Shown: positions 9,148 through 17,821, counted from the first letter of the stretch. The stretch: 64,000 nt of DNA from Lentzea albidocapillata subsp. violacea (GCF_900100275.1 NZ_FNET01000012.1:186001-250000); one strand, 5' to 3'. The notes: generated by a model from the sequence alone, not told the origin. Program-made: numbers and translations.

Positions 9148-10686
9148 ATGCGTCGCCGCCGTTCCCTGGCCAGTCAGCTCCTCGCATGGCAACTCGTAGT
9201 CGTCACGCTGCTACTGGGCGCGGTGGGCGCGCTGACAGTCGTCCAGACGGGCAACAACTTTCGCTCCAACGAGGAACGCCGGATGCTGTCCGTCGCCGAG
9301 ACGGTCGCGGCGAACTCGCTGGTCCAGGAGCAGATGGGCAACTGGCGCCTGCTGTCCGCGCCCGCCGAGACCGCGCGCAGCCTGTCCGGCGCCTCCTACG
9401 TGCTGATCCTCAACGAGAAGCGGCTCGTGATCGCGTCGCCGGACCCGGCCCAGATCGGGACCACTTTGGACACCCGCAGCACCGCGCTGGAGGGCAGGTC
9501 CTGGACCGGGACGGCCGGCGACTCCATCGAGGCGCACGTGCCGGTGTTCGACCCGACGAGCCGCCAGGTCAACGGCATGGTGATCGCCGGCGCGGAGGAT
9601 CCCGGCATCTTCGCCGGTGCGCTGGAACAGCCCGTCGACGTGCTGCGCTACCTCGCGATCGCGCTGATCATCGGTGTCACCGGGTCGTTGCTGCTGGCCC
9701 GCCGGGTGAAGAACCAGACGCTCGGGCTGGAGCCGCACGAGATCACCGCGCTGGTCGAGAACCGCGAGGCGTTGCTGCACGGCATCCGCGAGGGCGTCGT
9801 CGGCCTCGACGGGCAGCACCGGATCACGCTGGTCAACGACCACGCGAGCGACCTGCTGGTGTTGCCGGAGGACGCGGTCGGGCGTTCGGTCGAGGAGCTG
9901 GAGCTGAACGACCGGCTGCGCGACGTGCTGACCGGCCGGGCGACCGGCGTCGACCAGCTGGTGCTGCGGCAGGGTGTCGTGCTGACGTTGAACCGCATGC
10001 CGATCGAGGGCGGCGACGGCGCCGTCGTGACGTTGCGAGATCGCACGGAACTCCTTGCGCTGCAACACGAACTCGACGCCTCACAGCACGCGACGGACAC
10101 GCTGCGGGCGCAGGCGCACGAGTTCGCGAACCGGCTGCACACCATCGCCGGGCTGATCGCTCTGAAGGAGTACGACGAGGTCACCAACTACATTCACCAG
10201 ATCAGCTCGGCGCAGGACCAGTGGCGGGCCGAGGTCGGCTCGTCGATCGGCGACCCCGCCGTGGCCGCGCTGCTGATCGCGAAGGCGTCGCTCGCGGCCG
10301 AACGCGGCACGGCGCTGCGGATGGGCCCGGACAGCGTGCTGGGCAGGGTCGACGAGGCGCTGTCGGCGGACCTGGTGATGGTGCTGGGAAATCTCGTCGA
10401 CAACGCGTTGGACGCGCTGGGTTCGCTGGACACGAACGGCGCGGGAAAGTGGATCGAGGTAGGTGTGACGCAGTTGGACGAAGAGGTCCAGGTCGTGGTG
10501 CGCGACTCCGGTCCCGGCGTGGCGCCGGAACTCGCGGACGAGGTGTTCCGGCACGGGTTCACGACGAAGGCGGCATCGCACGGCGAACGCGGCATCGGGC
10601 TCGCGCTGATCAGGCGGGCGTGCCTGCGGCGCGGCGGTTCGGTGAGCGTGTCCGGTTCGGTCTTCACGGCAAGGCTGCCCTGGTGA
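9148..10686 (+). CDS. CitA/DcuS-type sensor histidine kinase
   Basis: 512 residues. Two membrane helices (about 12-32 and 166-184) enclose an extracellular sensor domain of the CitA/DcuS PAS type (ALEGRSWTG, HVPVFDP). A cytoplasmic PAS domain (about 205-300) precedes the kinase core. The phospho-acceptor is His324 in the HEFANRLHTIAGLI motif, distinctive of carboxylate-sensing kinases; the N box (GNLVDNALDAL) and G boxes (DSGPGV, GERGIGLALI) are intact, so it should be active. ATG 9148 is supported by GGGAGG five nucleotides upstream; a longer frame from 9037 would enter the divergent promoter. The last codons overlap the response regulator start (GTGA). Divergence from tctCBA suggests it senses the transported carboxylate. 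Confidence 0.92.
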   Translation: MRRRRSLASQLLAWQLVVVTLLLGAVGALTVVQTGNNFRSNEERRMLSVAETVAANSLVQEQMGNWRLLSAPAETARSLSGASYVLILNEKRLVIASPDPAQIGTTLDTRSTALEGRSWTGTAGDSIEAHVPVFDPTSRQVNGMVIAGAEDPGIFAGALEQPVDVLRYLAIALIIGVTGSLLLARRVKNQTLGLEPHEITALVENREALLHGIREGVVGLDGQHRITLVNDHASDLLVLPEDAVGRSVEELELNDRLRDVLTGRATGVDQLVLRQGVVLTLNRMPIEGGDGAVVTLRDRTELLALQHELDASQHATDTLRAQAHEFANRLHTIAGLIALKEYDEVTNYIHQISSAQDQWRAEVGSSIGDPAVAALLIAKASLAAERGTALRMGPDSVLGRVDEALSADLVMVLGNLVDNALDALGSLDTNGAGKWIEVGVTQLDEEVQVVVRDSGPGVAPELADEVFRHGFTTKAASHGERGIGLALIRRACLRRGGSVSVSGSVFTARLPW

Positions 10687-11354
10687 TCCGGGTGCTGGTC
10701 GTCGACGACGACTTCATGGTGGCCAAGGTGCACAGCGGCTACGTCGCGCGCACCGGCGGGTTCGAGGTCGTCGGGGTCGCGCACACCGGCGGGGACGCGC
10801 TGCGGTTGGTGCGGGAGTTGAAGCCCGATCTCGTGCTGCTCGACGTCTACCTGCCGGACGTGAACGGTCTGGAGGTGCTGAAGTCGTTGCGCGCCAACGA
10901 GGACGTGGACGTCATCGTGATCACGGCGGCAACCGACGTCGAGACCGTGCGCAGCGCGATGCGCGGTGGCGTGCTGCACTACCTGATCAAGCCGTTCGAC
11001 TACTCGGCCCTGCGCGACCAGCTCGCGCACTTCGCGTCGTTGCGGGAGAAGCTGCACCGGCTCGACTCGGCCGGGCAGGCGGACGTCGACCAGGTGTTCG
11101 GCGCACGGCCGACCTCGAAACCGTTGCTGCCCAAGGGGTTGACGCCGGAGACCGCGCGGCTCGTGGAGAACGCGCTGCGCTCACACCCGGAAGGGCTGTC
11201 GGCGTCGGAGTGCGCCTCGTCCACGGGCGTCGCGAGGGTCAGCGCGCGCCGGTACCTGGAGCACTTCGTGTCGATGGGACGGGCCGAGGTCCGGTTGCGG
11301 TACGGCGGCACCGGCCGGCCCGAACGGATCTACGCGCTAGTCCCAGGAGCCTGA
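10683..11354 (+). CDS. CitB/DcuR-type response regulator
   Basis: 223 residues. The receiver domain has the acidic pair VVDDD (8-10), phospho-acceptor Asp54 in VLLDVYLP, Thr in the VITAA switch segment and Lys in LIKPFDY. The C-terminal part (about 150-223) carries a helix-turn-helix (LSASECASSTGVARVSARRY) followed by a winged segment, as in CitB/DcuR regulators. GTG start at 10683 overlaps the kinase stop by 4 nt, so the pair is translationally coupled. Probable activator of tctCBA. Its last 18 nt overlap, antiparallel, the 3' end of arfB. Confidence 0.93.
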   Translation: MIRVLVVDDDFMVAKVHSGYVARTGGFEVVGVAHTGGDALRLVRELKPDLVLLDVYLPDVNGLEVLKSLRANEDVDVIVITAATDVETVRSAMRGGVLHYLIKPFDYSALRDQLAHFASLREKLHRLDSAGQADVDQVFGARPTSKPLLPKGLTPETARLVENALRSHPEGLSASECASSTGVARVSARRYLEHFVSMGRAEVRLRYGGTGRPERIYALVPGA

Positions 11355-11765
11355 CCGGCCGCGGCCGCGTTTCGTGTCCGCGCGGCGCTTCTTCGAGGCG
11401 ATGCGGCGTTCCTGCGAACCCCTGGTGGGCTTGGTCGCCCTGCGCACCGGAGGCGGTGGCGCGGCGGCCGCGCGCAGGATCGCCGCGAGGCGTTCGCGGG
11501 CGGCGGCACGGTTCTGCAACTGCGCGCGGTGCTCGGACGCGGCGATCGTCAGCACGCCGTCGACCAGCCTGCCCGCCAGCCGGTCGAGCATCCTGGCCTT
11601 GAGGTGATCCGGGATCGACGGCGAGGCAGCCAGGTCGAACGAGAGCTCCACACGGCTGTCCGCCGTGTTCACTCCCTGCCCGCCCGGCCCACCTGACCTG
11701 GAAAAACGTTCGCGCAGCTCGGACGCCGGCAGCACCAGCGTCCTCGTCACGGTCACGTCGTTCAT
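11337..11765 (-). CDS. arfB: Alternative ribosome-rescue factor ArfB (peptidyl-tRNA hydrolase ICT1/YaeJ family)
   Basis: 142 residues, normal for the family. ArfB enters the A-site of stalled, stop-codon-less ribosomes and hydrolyses the peptidyl-tRNA. The catalytic GGQ loop is at residues 28-30 (SGGPGGQGVN), followed by the class-I release-factor fold, and the C-terminal tail is strongly basic (SKKRRADTKRGRGR), as needed to lie in the mRNA channel. It stands alone between the response regulator, with which it shares an 18-nt convergent overlap, and the fused sigma factor 10 nt upstream. Confidence 0.95.
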   Translation of the reverse strand: MNDVTVTRTLVLPASELRERFSRSGGPGGQGVNTADSRVELSFDLAASPSIPDHLKARMLDRLAGRLVDGVLTIAASEHRAQLQNRAAARERLAAILRAAAAPPPPVRRATKPTRGSQERRIASKKRRADTKRGRGRSGSWD

Positions 11766-11774
11766 GCCTCCAGG

Positions 11775-12908
11775 TTAGAAGGTCAGGCCGGGCAGTGTCG
11801 CGATCTTTATCAGCGCGTCCCGCCCGAGGACCGGTTCCGGCCGCGCGACCGGTGCGCTGGTGTCGGGCCGGTAGGGGTCGCCGCGGAAGACACCGAACGG
11901 GTCGCTCTGGATGAGAACGGCCGTGCCGTCGGGCCGGGTCGCCGACGCCACCCAGGCCGTGGCACCGTCGCTCTGGCTGCGGTCGAAGTAGGTCAGCACC
12001 CTGATGCCGTTCACGTACTCGACCCGGCAGTCGTTGCCCTGCACCTGGTCGCAGGAGTGCTCCTGGCCGGCCGCACGGGAGAGGACGATCGTGAGCCCGC
12101 CCGAGCCGAGTGCGTCGGTCAGCCTCGCCACGGCGTACCGGGTGCCGTCCTTCGAGTAGAAGGTCAGCGCCTTTGCCTCGCCGACGTCCTCGGCGGTCAC
12201 GCCCTCCGGGAGGATGTTCGCGTTGCGCAGGATCTGGGTGAGCCGGGTGTTCTGGTCGAGAACAGGGGCGGCCTCGCTCACCTGGTTGCCGGTGGCCTTC
12301 TGCGGCGACGCCAGGTAGGCGGTCGTGCCGAACCCCGCCAGCACCACGATCGCCATGGCTCCCGCGATCGCCGAACGCCTGCGCACCAGCCTGGTCCTGC
12401 CCTTGCGGATCACCTCCGAGGCGTGGATCCGCGACACCGGCTCGTTCTCCAGCAGGTCGCGCAACGCGGCGAGGCCCTTGGCGGCCTGACTCTTCACCGT
12501 GCCCTCCGTCCTGCCGAGGATGCGGGCGGTCTCGGTGATGCTCAGGTCCTCCCAGTACCGCAGCACGACGACGGCGCGTTGCCCCGGCGGCAACGCGCCG
12601 AGCGCCCTGCGCAGGTCGAGGTCTGAGGTCGCGTCCGTGACGGCGCTCTCCGGCACGGCGTCGACGATGCGTTCGCGCTGGAAGAACCCGCGCCGGGTCT
12701 CGTCGATGGCGGTGCGCACGAGCACCTTGCGGGCGTAGGCGTCGACGCTGTCCTTGCGCACGCGCGACCAGGCCACGTACATCTTGATCAGCGCGGTCTG
12801 GACGATGTCCTCCGCGCGGTGCCAGTCGCCGCACAGCAGATAGGCCGTGCGGCGCATGACCAGCGCACGGGCGTCGACGAACTCCCCGAACTCGCGGTCG
12901 CGGTCCAA
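11775..12908 (-). CDS. SigE-family ECF sigma factor fused to a transmembrane/extracellular domain
   Basis: 377 residues. Residues 8-80 are sigma region 2 (TAYLLCGDWHRAEDIVQTAL) and about 95-152 region 4 (LPPGQRAVVVLRYWEDLSI, then GRTEGTVKSQAAKGLAALR), the SigE subfamily common in Streptomyces and Pseudonocardiales. A basic RTRLVRRR segment leads into one membrane helix (179-199) and an extracellular domain of about 175 residues with one Cys pair. The two other SigE-type loci in this window (51.6 and 53.5 kb) have the same membrane part as a separate downstream gene, so this looks like a natural fusion of sigma factor and its membrane partner. No zinc-finger motif is visible. The start is TTG, supported by AGGAGG about 6 nt upstream. 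Confidence 0.85.
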   Translation of the reverse strand: MDRDREFGEFVDARALVMRRTAYLLCGDWHRAEDIVQTALIKMYVAWSRVRKDSVDAYARKVLVRTAIDETRRGFFQRERIVDAVPESAVTDATSDLDLRRALGALPPGQRAVVVLRYWEDLSITETARILGRTEGTVKSQAAKGLAALRDLLENEPVSRIHASEVIRKGRTRLVRRRSAIAGAMAIVVLAGFGTTAYLASPQKATGNQVSEAAPVLDQNTRLTQILRNANILPEGVTAEDVGEAKALTFYSKDGTRYAVARLTDALGSGGLTIVLSRAAGQEHSCDQVQGNDCRVEYVNGIRVLTYFDRSQSDGATAWVASATRPDGTAVLIQSDPFGVFRGDPYRPDTSAPVARPEPVLGRDALIKIATLPGLTF

Positions 12909-12962
12909 GTGCCCCCTCCTCGGTCGCCGCTTAGTACGCGGCGACCGGTTCAGGAGGTTGCC

Positions 12963-14024
12963 TCAGAACCGCGGGTGGTCGCCGACGAGCACGGCGCCGC
13001 CCTGCTCGGACTTGGTGATCTCGCCGAGCACCCACGCCGGCACGTGGCGGGCGGTGAGCACGGCCAGCGCGCGGTCGACGTCCTCGGGCGCGACGACGGC
13101 GACCATGCCGACGCCCATGTTGAACGCCTTCTCCATCTCCTCGCGCTCCACGCGGCCGCGCTGGGCGATGAGCTGGAACACCGGCGCGGGCGTCCAGGTG
13201 CCTCGGTCGAGCGTCGCGTGCAGGCCTTCCGGCAGCACGCGGGCCAGGTTCGCGGCCAGGCCGCCACCGGTGACGTGGGAGAACCCGCGGACCTCGGTCT
13301 CGGCGATCAGCGCCAGGCAGTCCTTGGCGTAGATCTTGGTCGGCTCCAGCATCTCCTCACCGAGGGTGCGGCCGAACTCCTCGACGTGGCCCTCCAGCGG
13401 CATCCGCGCGATCTCCAGCAGCACGTGCCGGGCGAGCGAGTAGCCGTTGGAGTGCAGGCCGGACGAGCCCATCGCGATCACGACGTCGCCGTCGCGGACG
13501 CGGTCGGGGCCGAGCAGCTTGGAGTGCTCGACCACGCCGACGCCGGTGCCGGAGATGTCGTAGTCGTCGTCGCCCATCAGGCCGGGGTGCTCCGCGGTCT
13601 CGCCGCCGAGCAGCGCGCAACCGGCCTGGACACAGCCTTCGGCGATGCCCTTGACCAGCGCCGCGATCCTGTCCGGGACGACCTTGCCGACCGCGATGTA
13701 GTCCTGCACGAACAACGGCTCGGCGCCGCACACGACCAGGTCGTCCACGATCATGGCGACCAGGTCGATGCCGACGGTGTCGTGCTTGTCGAGCGCCTGC
13801 GCGATCGCGATCTTGGTGCCGACGCCGTCCGTGGAGGACGCGAGGATCGGCTCCTTCCAGCGGTCGAGCTTCAGCTGGAACAGGCCGGCGAAGCCACCGA
13901 TGCCACCGAGCACCTCGGGCCGGTGCGCCTTGGCCGCCCACGGCTTGAGCTTCTCCACCGCCTCGTCACCTGCGGCGATACTGACTCCGGCGGCGGCGTA
14001 GGTGGCCTTGGCGCTGTCGGTCAC
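12963..14024 (-). CDS. purM: Phosphoribosylformylglycinamidine cyclo-ligase (AIR synthetase)
   Basis: 353 residues; step five of purine synthesis, closing FGAM to AIR with ATP. The fold signature is complete: STDGVGTKIAIA, the IDLVAMIVDDLVVCGAEPLF dimer-core segment, ALLGGETAEHPG, the SSGLHSNGYSLAR ATP-binding loop, and HVTGGGLAANLARVLP. GTG 14024 is chosen because GGAAGAAG stands 6 nt upstream; a GTG at 14039 in frame lacks a ribosome site. purF lies 47 bp upstream on the same strand, so purF-purM is an operon, the order found in mycobacteria and relatives. Confidence 0.97.
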   Translation of the reverse strand: MTDSAKATYAAAGVSIAAGDEAVEKLKPWAAKAHRPEVLGGIGGFAGLFQLKLDRWKEPILASSTDGVGTKIAIAQALDKHDTVGIDLVAMIVDDLVVCGAEPLFVQDYIAVGKVVPDRIAALVKGIAEGCVQAGCALLGGETAEHPGLMGDDDYDISGTGVGVVEHSKLLGPDRVRDGDVVIAMGSSGLHSNGYSLARHVLLEIARMPLEGHVEEFGRTLGEEMLEPTKIYAKDCLALIAETEVRGFSHVTGGGLAANLARVLPEGLHATLDRGTWTPAPVFQLIAQRGRVEREEMEKAFNMGVGMVAVVAPEDVDRALAVLTARHVPAWVLGEITKSEQGGAVLVGDHPRF

Positions 14025-14071
14025 GTCAACTTCTTCCACTTGGATCTGGGTCGCAGGGGACGTACCCAAAA

Positions 14072-15577
14072 TTACGGTCGGCGGAGTGCGTCTTCGGCAC
14101 CATAGCCGCTCGCCAGAACGGGAGCGGCCGAGCCCGACACGCCCTTGAGCCCCTCGAGCAGGTGCTTGCCGATGAGCGCGTCCTGCGGCAGTTCGATCGG
14201 GTACTCGCCGTCGAAGCACGCCGAGCACAGCCGCGACTTGGGCTGTTCCGTTGCCGCGACGAGCTGCTCCAGCGACACGTAGCCGAGCGAGTCGGCGCCG
14301 ACCGAGCGGCGGATGCCGTCGTCGTCCAGGCCGTTCGCGATGAGCTCCGCCCGCGAGGCGAAGTCGATGCCGTAGAAGCACGGCCACTTGACGGGCGGCG
14401 ACGCGATCCGCACGTGCACCTCGAGCGCACCGGCCTCACGCAGCATGCGCACGAGCGCGCGCTGGGTGTTGCCCCGCACGATCGAGTCGTCCACGACGAC
14501 CAGGCGCTTGCCGCGGATGACGTCGCGCAGCGGGTTCAGCTTCAGCCGGATGCCGAGCTGGCGGATCGTCTGCGACGGCTGGATGAACGTCCGGCCGACG
14601 TAGGCGTTCTTGACCAGGCCCGACCCGTACGGGATGCCGCTGGCCTGCGCGTAGCCGATGGCGGCGGGCGTGCCGGACTCCGGTACCGGGATCACCAGGT
14701 CGGCCTCGACCGGGTGCTCCTTGGCGAGGCGGCGGCCGATCTCGACGCGCGTCGCGTGGACGCCGCGCCCGGAGATCGTCGTGTCCGGCCGCGCCAGGTA
14801 GACGTACTCGAAGATGCAGCCCTTGGGCTCGGGGGTCGCGAAGCGGGTGGACCGCAGCCCGTCGCCGTCGATCGCGATCAGCTCACCGGGCTCGACCTCG
14901 CGCACGAAGCTCGCGCCGACGATGTCGAGCGCCGCGGTCTCGCTCGCCACGACCCAGCCGCGTTCCAACCGGCCCAGGACCAGCGGACGGACACCGTGCG
15001 GGTCACGCGCCGCGTAGAGGGTGGACTCGTCGGAGAACGTGAGGCAGTACGCGCCCTTGACCGTCGGCAGCAGCTCCAGCGCCGCCTGCTCGATGCCCTT
15101 GTCGGCCGCCGCGTGGGCGAGCAGGCCGCAGAGGATGTCCGAGTCGGTGGTGGCGCCGTTGCGCTCGACGATGCCGAGGCTCTTGGCCTTCTCCAGCAGC
15201 TCGGCGGTGTTCACCAGGTTGCCGTTGTGACCGAGGCTCAGCCCCGAACCGGCGGCGGTGGTGCGGAACGTGGGCTGCGCGTTCTCCCAGGTCGTGGACC
15301 CGGTGGTGGAGTAACGGCAGTGCCCGACGGCCACGTGGCCCTTGAGGCTCTGCAGGACCTGCTCGTCGAACACCTGGCTGACGAGCCCGAGGTCCTTGAA
15401 GACGACGACCTGCGCCCCGTCTCCGACCGAGATGCCCGCGGCCTCCTGGCCGCGGTGCTGCAGGGCGTAGAGCCCGTAGTAGGTCATCTTGGAGACGTCT
15501 TCACCCGGAGCCCAGACGCCGAAGACGCCGCACTCCTCACGGGGGTCCTGTTCGGACTGGGAATGGTCGTCGACCAC
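14072..15577 (-). CDS. purF: Amidophosphoribosyltransferase
   Basis: 501 residues; committed step of purine synthesis, PRPP plus glutamine to phosphoribosylamine. A short propeptide precedes the nucleophilic N-terminal cysteine of the glutaminase domain (Cys16 in REECGVFGVWAP), which is exposed by processing. Further motifs are YALQHRGQEAAGI, HCRYSTTGST, GHNGNLVN, and in the C-terminal PRTase domain the PRPP loop VVDDSIVRGNTQRALV. Cysteines near the C-terminus (CFYGIDF, LCSACFDG) fit the iron-sulfur-containing PurF type. GTG 15577 has GAGGGAG 8 nt upstream. The gene is the first of purF-purM. Confidence 0.97.
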   Translation of the reverse strand: MVDDHSQSEQDPREECGVFGVWAPGEDVSKMTYYGLYALQHRGQEAAGISVGDGAQVVVFKDLGLVSQVFDEQVLQSLKGHVAVGHCRYSTTGSTTWENAQPTFRTTAAGSGLSLGHNGNLVNTAELLEKAKSLGIVERNGATTDSDILCGLLAHAAADKGIEQAALELLPTVKGAYCLTFSDESTLYAARDPHGVRPLVLGRLERGWVVASETAALDIVGASFVREVEPGELIAIDGDGLRSTRFATPEPKGCIFEYVYLARPDTTISGRGVHATRVEIGRRLAKEHPVEADLVIPVPESGTPAAIGYAQASGIPYGSGLVKNAYVGRTFIQPSQTIRQLGIRLKLNPLRDVIRGKRLVVVDDSIVRGNTQRALVRMLREAGALEVHVRIASPPVKWPCFYGIDFASRAELIANGLDDDGIRRSVGADSLGYVSLEQLVAATEQPKSRLCSACFDGEYPIELPQDALIGKHLLEGLKGVSGSAAPVLASGYGAEDALRRP

Positions 15578-15675
15578 CGAATTGGCTCCCTCACGAATGG
15601 GGCTGGCTGCAACCCGAGTGTATGTGGAGCAGGGGGCCAACTACCCCCTCCAGACCCCTGGTGAGGTGATGAAAC

Positions 15676-16038
15676 TCATGCCATCCGGCACTTCGAGAGC
15701 TGCAGCGGGATGCCGTTGAGGTACTCGAAGCCCTCGGACTGTTCCTGGCCCACGCAGACGATCTCGTCGCCCACCGCCACCTCGTCGCGCACCTTCGACC
15801 CGTCCGCGAAGTCGTCCGGCTCCGCGAAGGCACCCTTGAAGGAGCTCTTGCCGGGTGCGCCGCCGGGCAGGTCGCCCACCAGGTCGAGGTAGACGCGGGT
15901 GGCGCAGATTACGTCGCTGTAGCCGTCGTAGCAGGTGTTGATGCTGGTGACCTTGAAGCGGATCTCGCCTTCCCAGCGGCCGAGGCCGCAGCCGGACAGC
16001 ACTAGGCAGGCGGCGATCGCCGCGATGATCTTGCGCAT
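15676..16038 (-). CDS. Small lipoprotein, third member of a tandem paralogous trio
   Basis: 120 residues with signal peptide and lipobox VLSGC (Cys17). Shares with the two upstream genes the pattern R-W-E-G-E-x-R-F-K-V just after the lipobox, V-G-D-E-I-V-C-x4-Q in the second half and a final Cys-Arg-x-Ala. It has two more cysteines than its paralogs (TCYDGYSDVICATR). Its ATG overlaps the TGA of the preceding gene by one base (TGATG), so it is coupled. Function unknown. Confidence 0.8.
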   Translation of the reverse strand: MRKIIAAIAACLVLSGCGLGRWEGEIRFKVTSINTCYDGYSDVICATRVYLDLVGDLPGGAPGKSSFKGAFAEPDDFADGSKVRDEVAVGDEIVCVGQEQSEGFEYLNGIPLQLSKCRMA

Positions 16039-16343
16039 CAGGCCTTCTTGCAGTTCGAGGCCGTCCTGCGGGTCGCGATGCCCTTCTCCTGGACCCGTTG
16101 CTGCACGATGTGGCAGATCACCTCGTCGCCGACCGAGACGGGCTCGACGAAGTCATTGACGTTGACACGTCCCGAGTACCAGTCGCTGACCATGTCGACG
16201 GGCTGCTCCTGCGCCAGGACGAGTTCATAGCCCAAGGAGTCGGCCTCGGTGACCTTGAACCTGACGTCGCCCTCGAACCTGCCGTCGCCACAAGCCGTCA
16301 ACGCGAGACAACCGGAAAACACCACGATGGTCTTGCGCATCAT
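16038..16343 (-). CDS. Small lipoprotein, second member of a tandem paralogous trio
   Basis: 101 residues; lipobox ALTAC, then GRFEGDVRFKV and SVGDEVICHIVQQ, matching both neighbours, and a C-terminal CKKA. The start codon overlaps the stop of the first trio member by 4 nt (ATGA). Likely anchored to the outer face of the cytoplasmic membrane; role unknown. Confidence 0.8.
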   Translation of the reverse strand: MMRKTIVVFSGCLALTACGDGRFEGDVRFKVTEADSLGYELVLAQEQPVDMVSDWYSGRVNVNDFVEPVSVGDEVICHIVQQRVQEKGIATRRTASNCKKA

Positions 16344-16657
16344 GCCTTCCTGCAGCCGGTCAGGTGTGTCACGACGTTCGAGTTCCCGAACGCGTTGCCC
16401 TTCTCCTGCTCGACCTTGCAGAGAACCTCTTCGCCGACTTCAGCACCTTCGATCAGGGACGTCTGCATGAGTTGGCGCTTCAACTTGCCGGGTTCCAACG
16501 AACCCTTGGGCGCGTCGCCCACCAGCTCGAGATCGAAGTACTCGGTCAAGGTTTCGGCGACCACCGAGAGGATCTTGTATCGAAGCTCCTGTTGCCAGTT
16601 CGCCGCACATCCAGTGAGCAACAGGCAACCGAGTAGCACTGCGGCAAGCTTGCGCAT
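16340..16657 (-). CDS. Small lipoprotein, first member of a tandem paralogous trio
   Basis: 105 residues; lipobox LLTGC, then NWQQELRYKI and EVGEEVLCKVEQE, aligned with the conserved blocks of the two downstream genes, and a C-terminal CRKA. Its ATG overlaps by one base the TGA of the MDMPI-like gene. Divergence between the three copies is high outside these blocks, so the duplications are old. No known family recognised. Confidence 0.8.
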   Translation of the reverse strand: MRKLAAVLLGCLLLTGCAANWQQELRYKILSVVAETLTEYFDLELVGDAPKGSLEPGKLKRQLMQTSLIEGAEVGEEVLCKVEQEKGNAFGNSNVVTHLTGCRKA

Positions 16658-17415
16658 CAGTGCCCCCGTCCGACCTGGAGAACGTCCAGCACTCGGCGAT
16701 CGCCGGTCATCTCCTTGAGGTTCATGCGGTTCCAGAGCCAGAAGTAGACGACCTCGGCCTCACCGGTCACCTGTGCGTCACCCTCTTCACCTGGTGCCGC
16801 AGCGCGGAGTTCGGGCACTTCACCCGCCGTCAGCGAGATCAGCCACGACTCCGGTACGTCGGTCGGCCGCACCAAAGCCGCGCCGGACACCTCGCTCGGC
16901 ACGTCGCCATCGAGATTGGCCGCGACGATCGTGCTCAGCACCTCGTCGATGCCATCGGCGCAGAGGTCGGCGTCCGTGGCCACGACCTGGCGGACGACCG
17001 TCTGCGCGTCGAACCGGCGCAGCACCGTCTCATGCGCGATCCGGCGGTGCCACACCCACGCCAGGTCGGGCGCGGCCGGTGAGAACGTCCACACCGGGCG
17101 GTTTCCCGGCACGGCCGTCAGGATCTCCGTGGCGGCGGACAGCTGCAGGTCGAGGTACTGAAGCGGCGACAGCCCGGCAGGCGGGGGCGACGGCCGCATC
17201 GCGGTGCGGCTGCCGGTGCGCAGGTACTCGGTGGAGGTCTCCAGGAAGCGCGCGAGGTGGATCACCAGGTCCTGGACGGTCCAGCCGGGGCGCGTCGGCA
17301 CCTCGGCGGCCGGGTCCGCGTCTGCCACTGCCTTGCGGAACATCTCGGCCTGCTCGATGAACACAGCGGTCCATCGCTGGGCCGTCCACCCTGTCTGCAC
17401 CATGAACGACATCAT
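16657..17415 (-). CDS. Maleylpyruvate-isomerase-N-terminal (MDMPI/DinB-like) domain protein
   Basis: About 252 residues of the mycothiol-dependent maleylpyruvate isomerase/DinB superfamily: an N-terminal helix bundle with GWTVQDLVIHLARF (first metal-ligand His region), the WVWHRRIAHETVLRRFDAQ segment with further His ligands, and a C-terminal MDMPI-C domain ending in FWLWNRM. Such proteins are metal-dependent, probably thiol-transferring enzymes; the substrate cannot be told. Three Met codons occur at 17415, 17412 and 17403; the longer frame beyond would run antisense through the next gene and is rejected. First gene of a coupled operon with three lipoproteins; divergent from the T7SS genes at 17498. 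Confidence 0.82.
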   Translation of the reverse strand: MMSFMVQTGWTAQRWTAVFIEQAEMFRKAVADADPAAEVPTRPGWTVQDLVIHLARFLETSTEYLRTGSRTAMRPSPPPAGLSPLQYLDLQLSAATEILTAVPGNRPVWTFSPAAPDLAWVWHRRIAHETVLRRFDAQTVVRQVVATDADLCADGIDEVLSTIVAANLDGDVPSEVSGAALVRPTDVPESWLISLTAGEVPELRAAAPGEEGDAQVTGEAEVVYFWLWNRMNLKEMTGDRRVLDVLQVGRGH

Positions 17416-17497
17416 GGCCGAAACCGTCCACCGGCGAGTGGGGAACCGGCCATCATGTATCTGCGTCGCAGTGATCGGTGACCAACAGGGGGTGGCG

Positions 17498-17821
17498 ATG
17501 TTCGGCGTTGAGCCAGAGGTGCTGCGCACCGCGTCCAAGGAGTTCGGCAACGGCTCCGACGCGGTGCGCGAGGCAGCGGAGATGATCTCGATGCTCCAGC
17601 TCGACGCGGGCGCGTTCGGGGAGGTCGACGCCGCCGCGGAGTTCGCGGAGGCGCTGTCGAAGTTCGTCGGCACGCACTCCCAGGACCTGCGGCGCGGTTC
17701 CTCCTGGTTCACCGACGCGGCAGAGGGTCTCGTGTCGAACGCCGAGGCCTACCAGCGCACCGATGACGATCATGCGACGGCGTTGAAGAAGCTCCTGCAG
17801 GGATTTGGGGGAGGCAAGTGA
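17498..17821 (+). CDS. EspC-like ESX (type VII) secretion-associated helical-hairpin protein
   Basis: 107 residues, almost wholly alpha-helical, in the size range of EspC/WXG100-type ESX substrates (DUF2580 family). It starts MFGVEPEVLRTASKEF, contains repeated Ala/Glu heptads and a short central turn, and ends in a flexible tail (FGGGK). AGGGGG lies 5 nt before the ATG. Its TGA overlaps the GTG of the WXG/DUF1023 gene (GTGA), suggesting the two products form a complex, as small helical partners do with larger T7SS effectors. The family call rests on size, composition and context. Confidence 0.7.
   Translation: MFGVEPEVLRTASKEFGNGSDAVREAAEMISMLQLDAGAFGEVDAAAEFAEALSKFVGTHSQDLRRGSSWFTDAAEGLVSNAEAYQRTDDDHATALKKLLQGFGGGK

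Noticed and set aside
17416-17712. Upstream extension of the MDMPI-like gene by about 100 codons
   Set aside because: The added residues are antisense to the EspC-like gene and Ser/Arg-rich without similarity to the family N-terminus.
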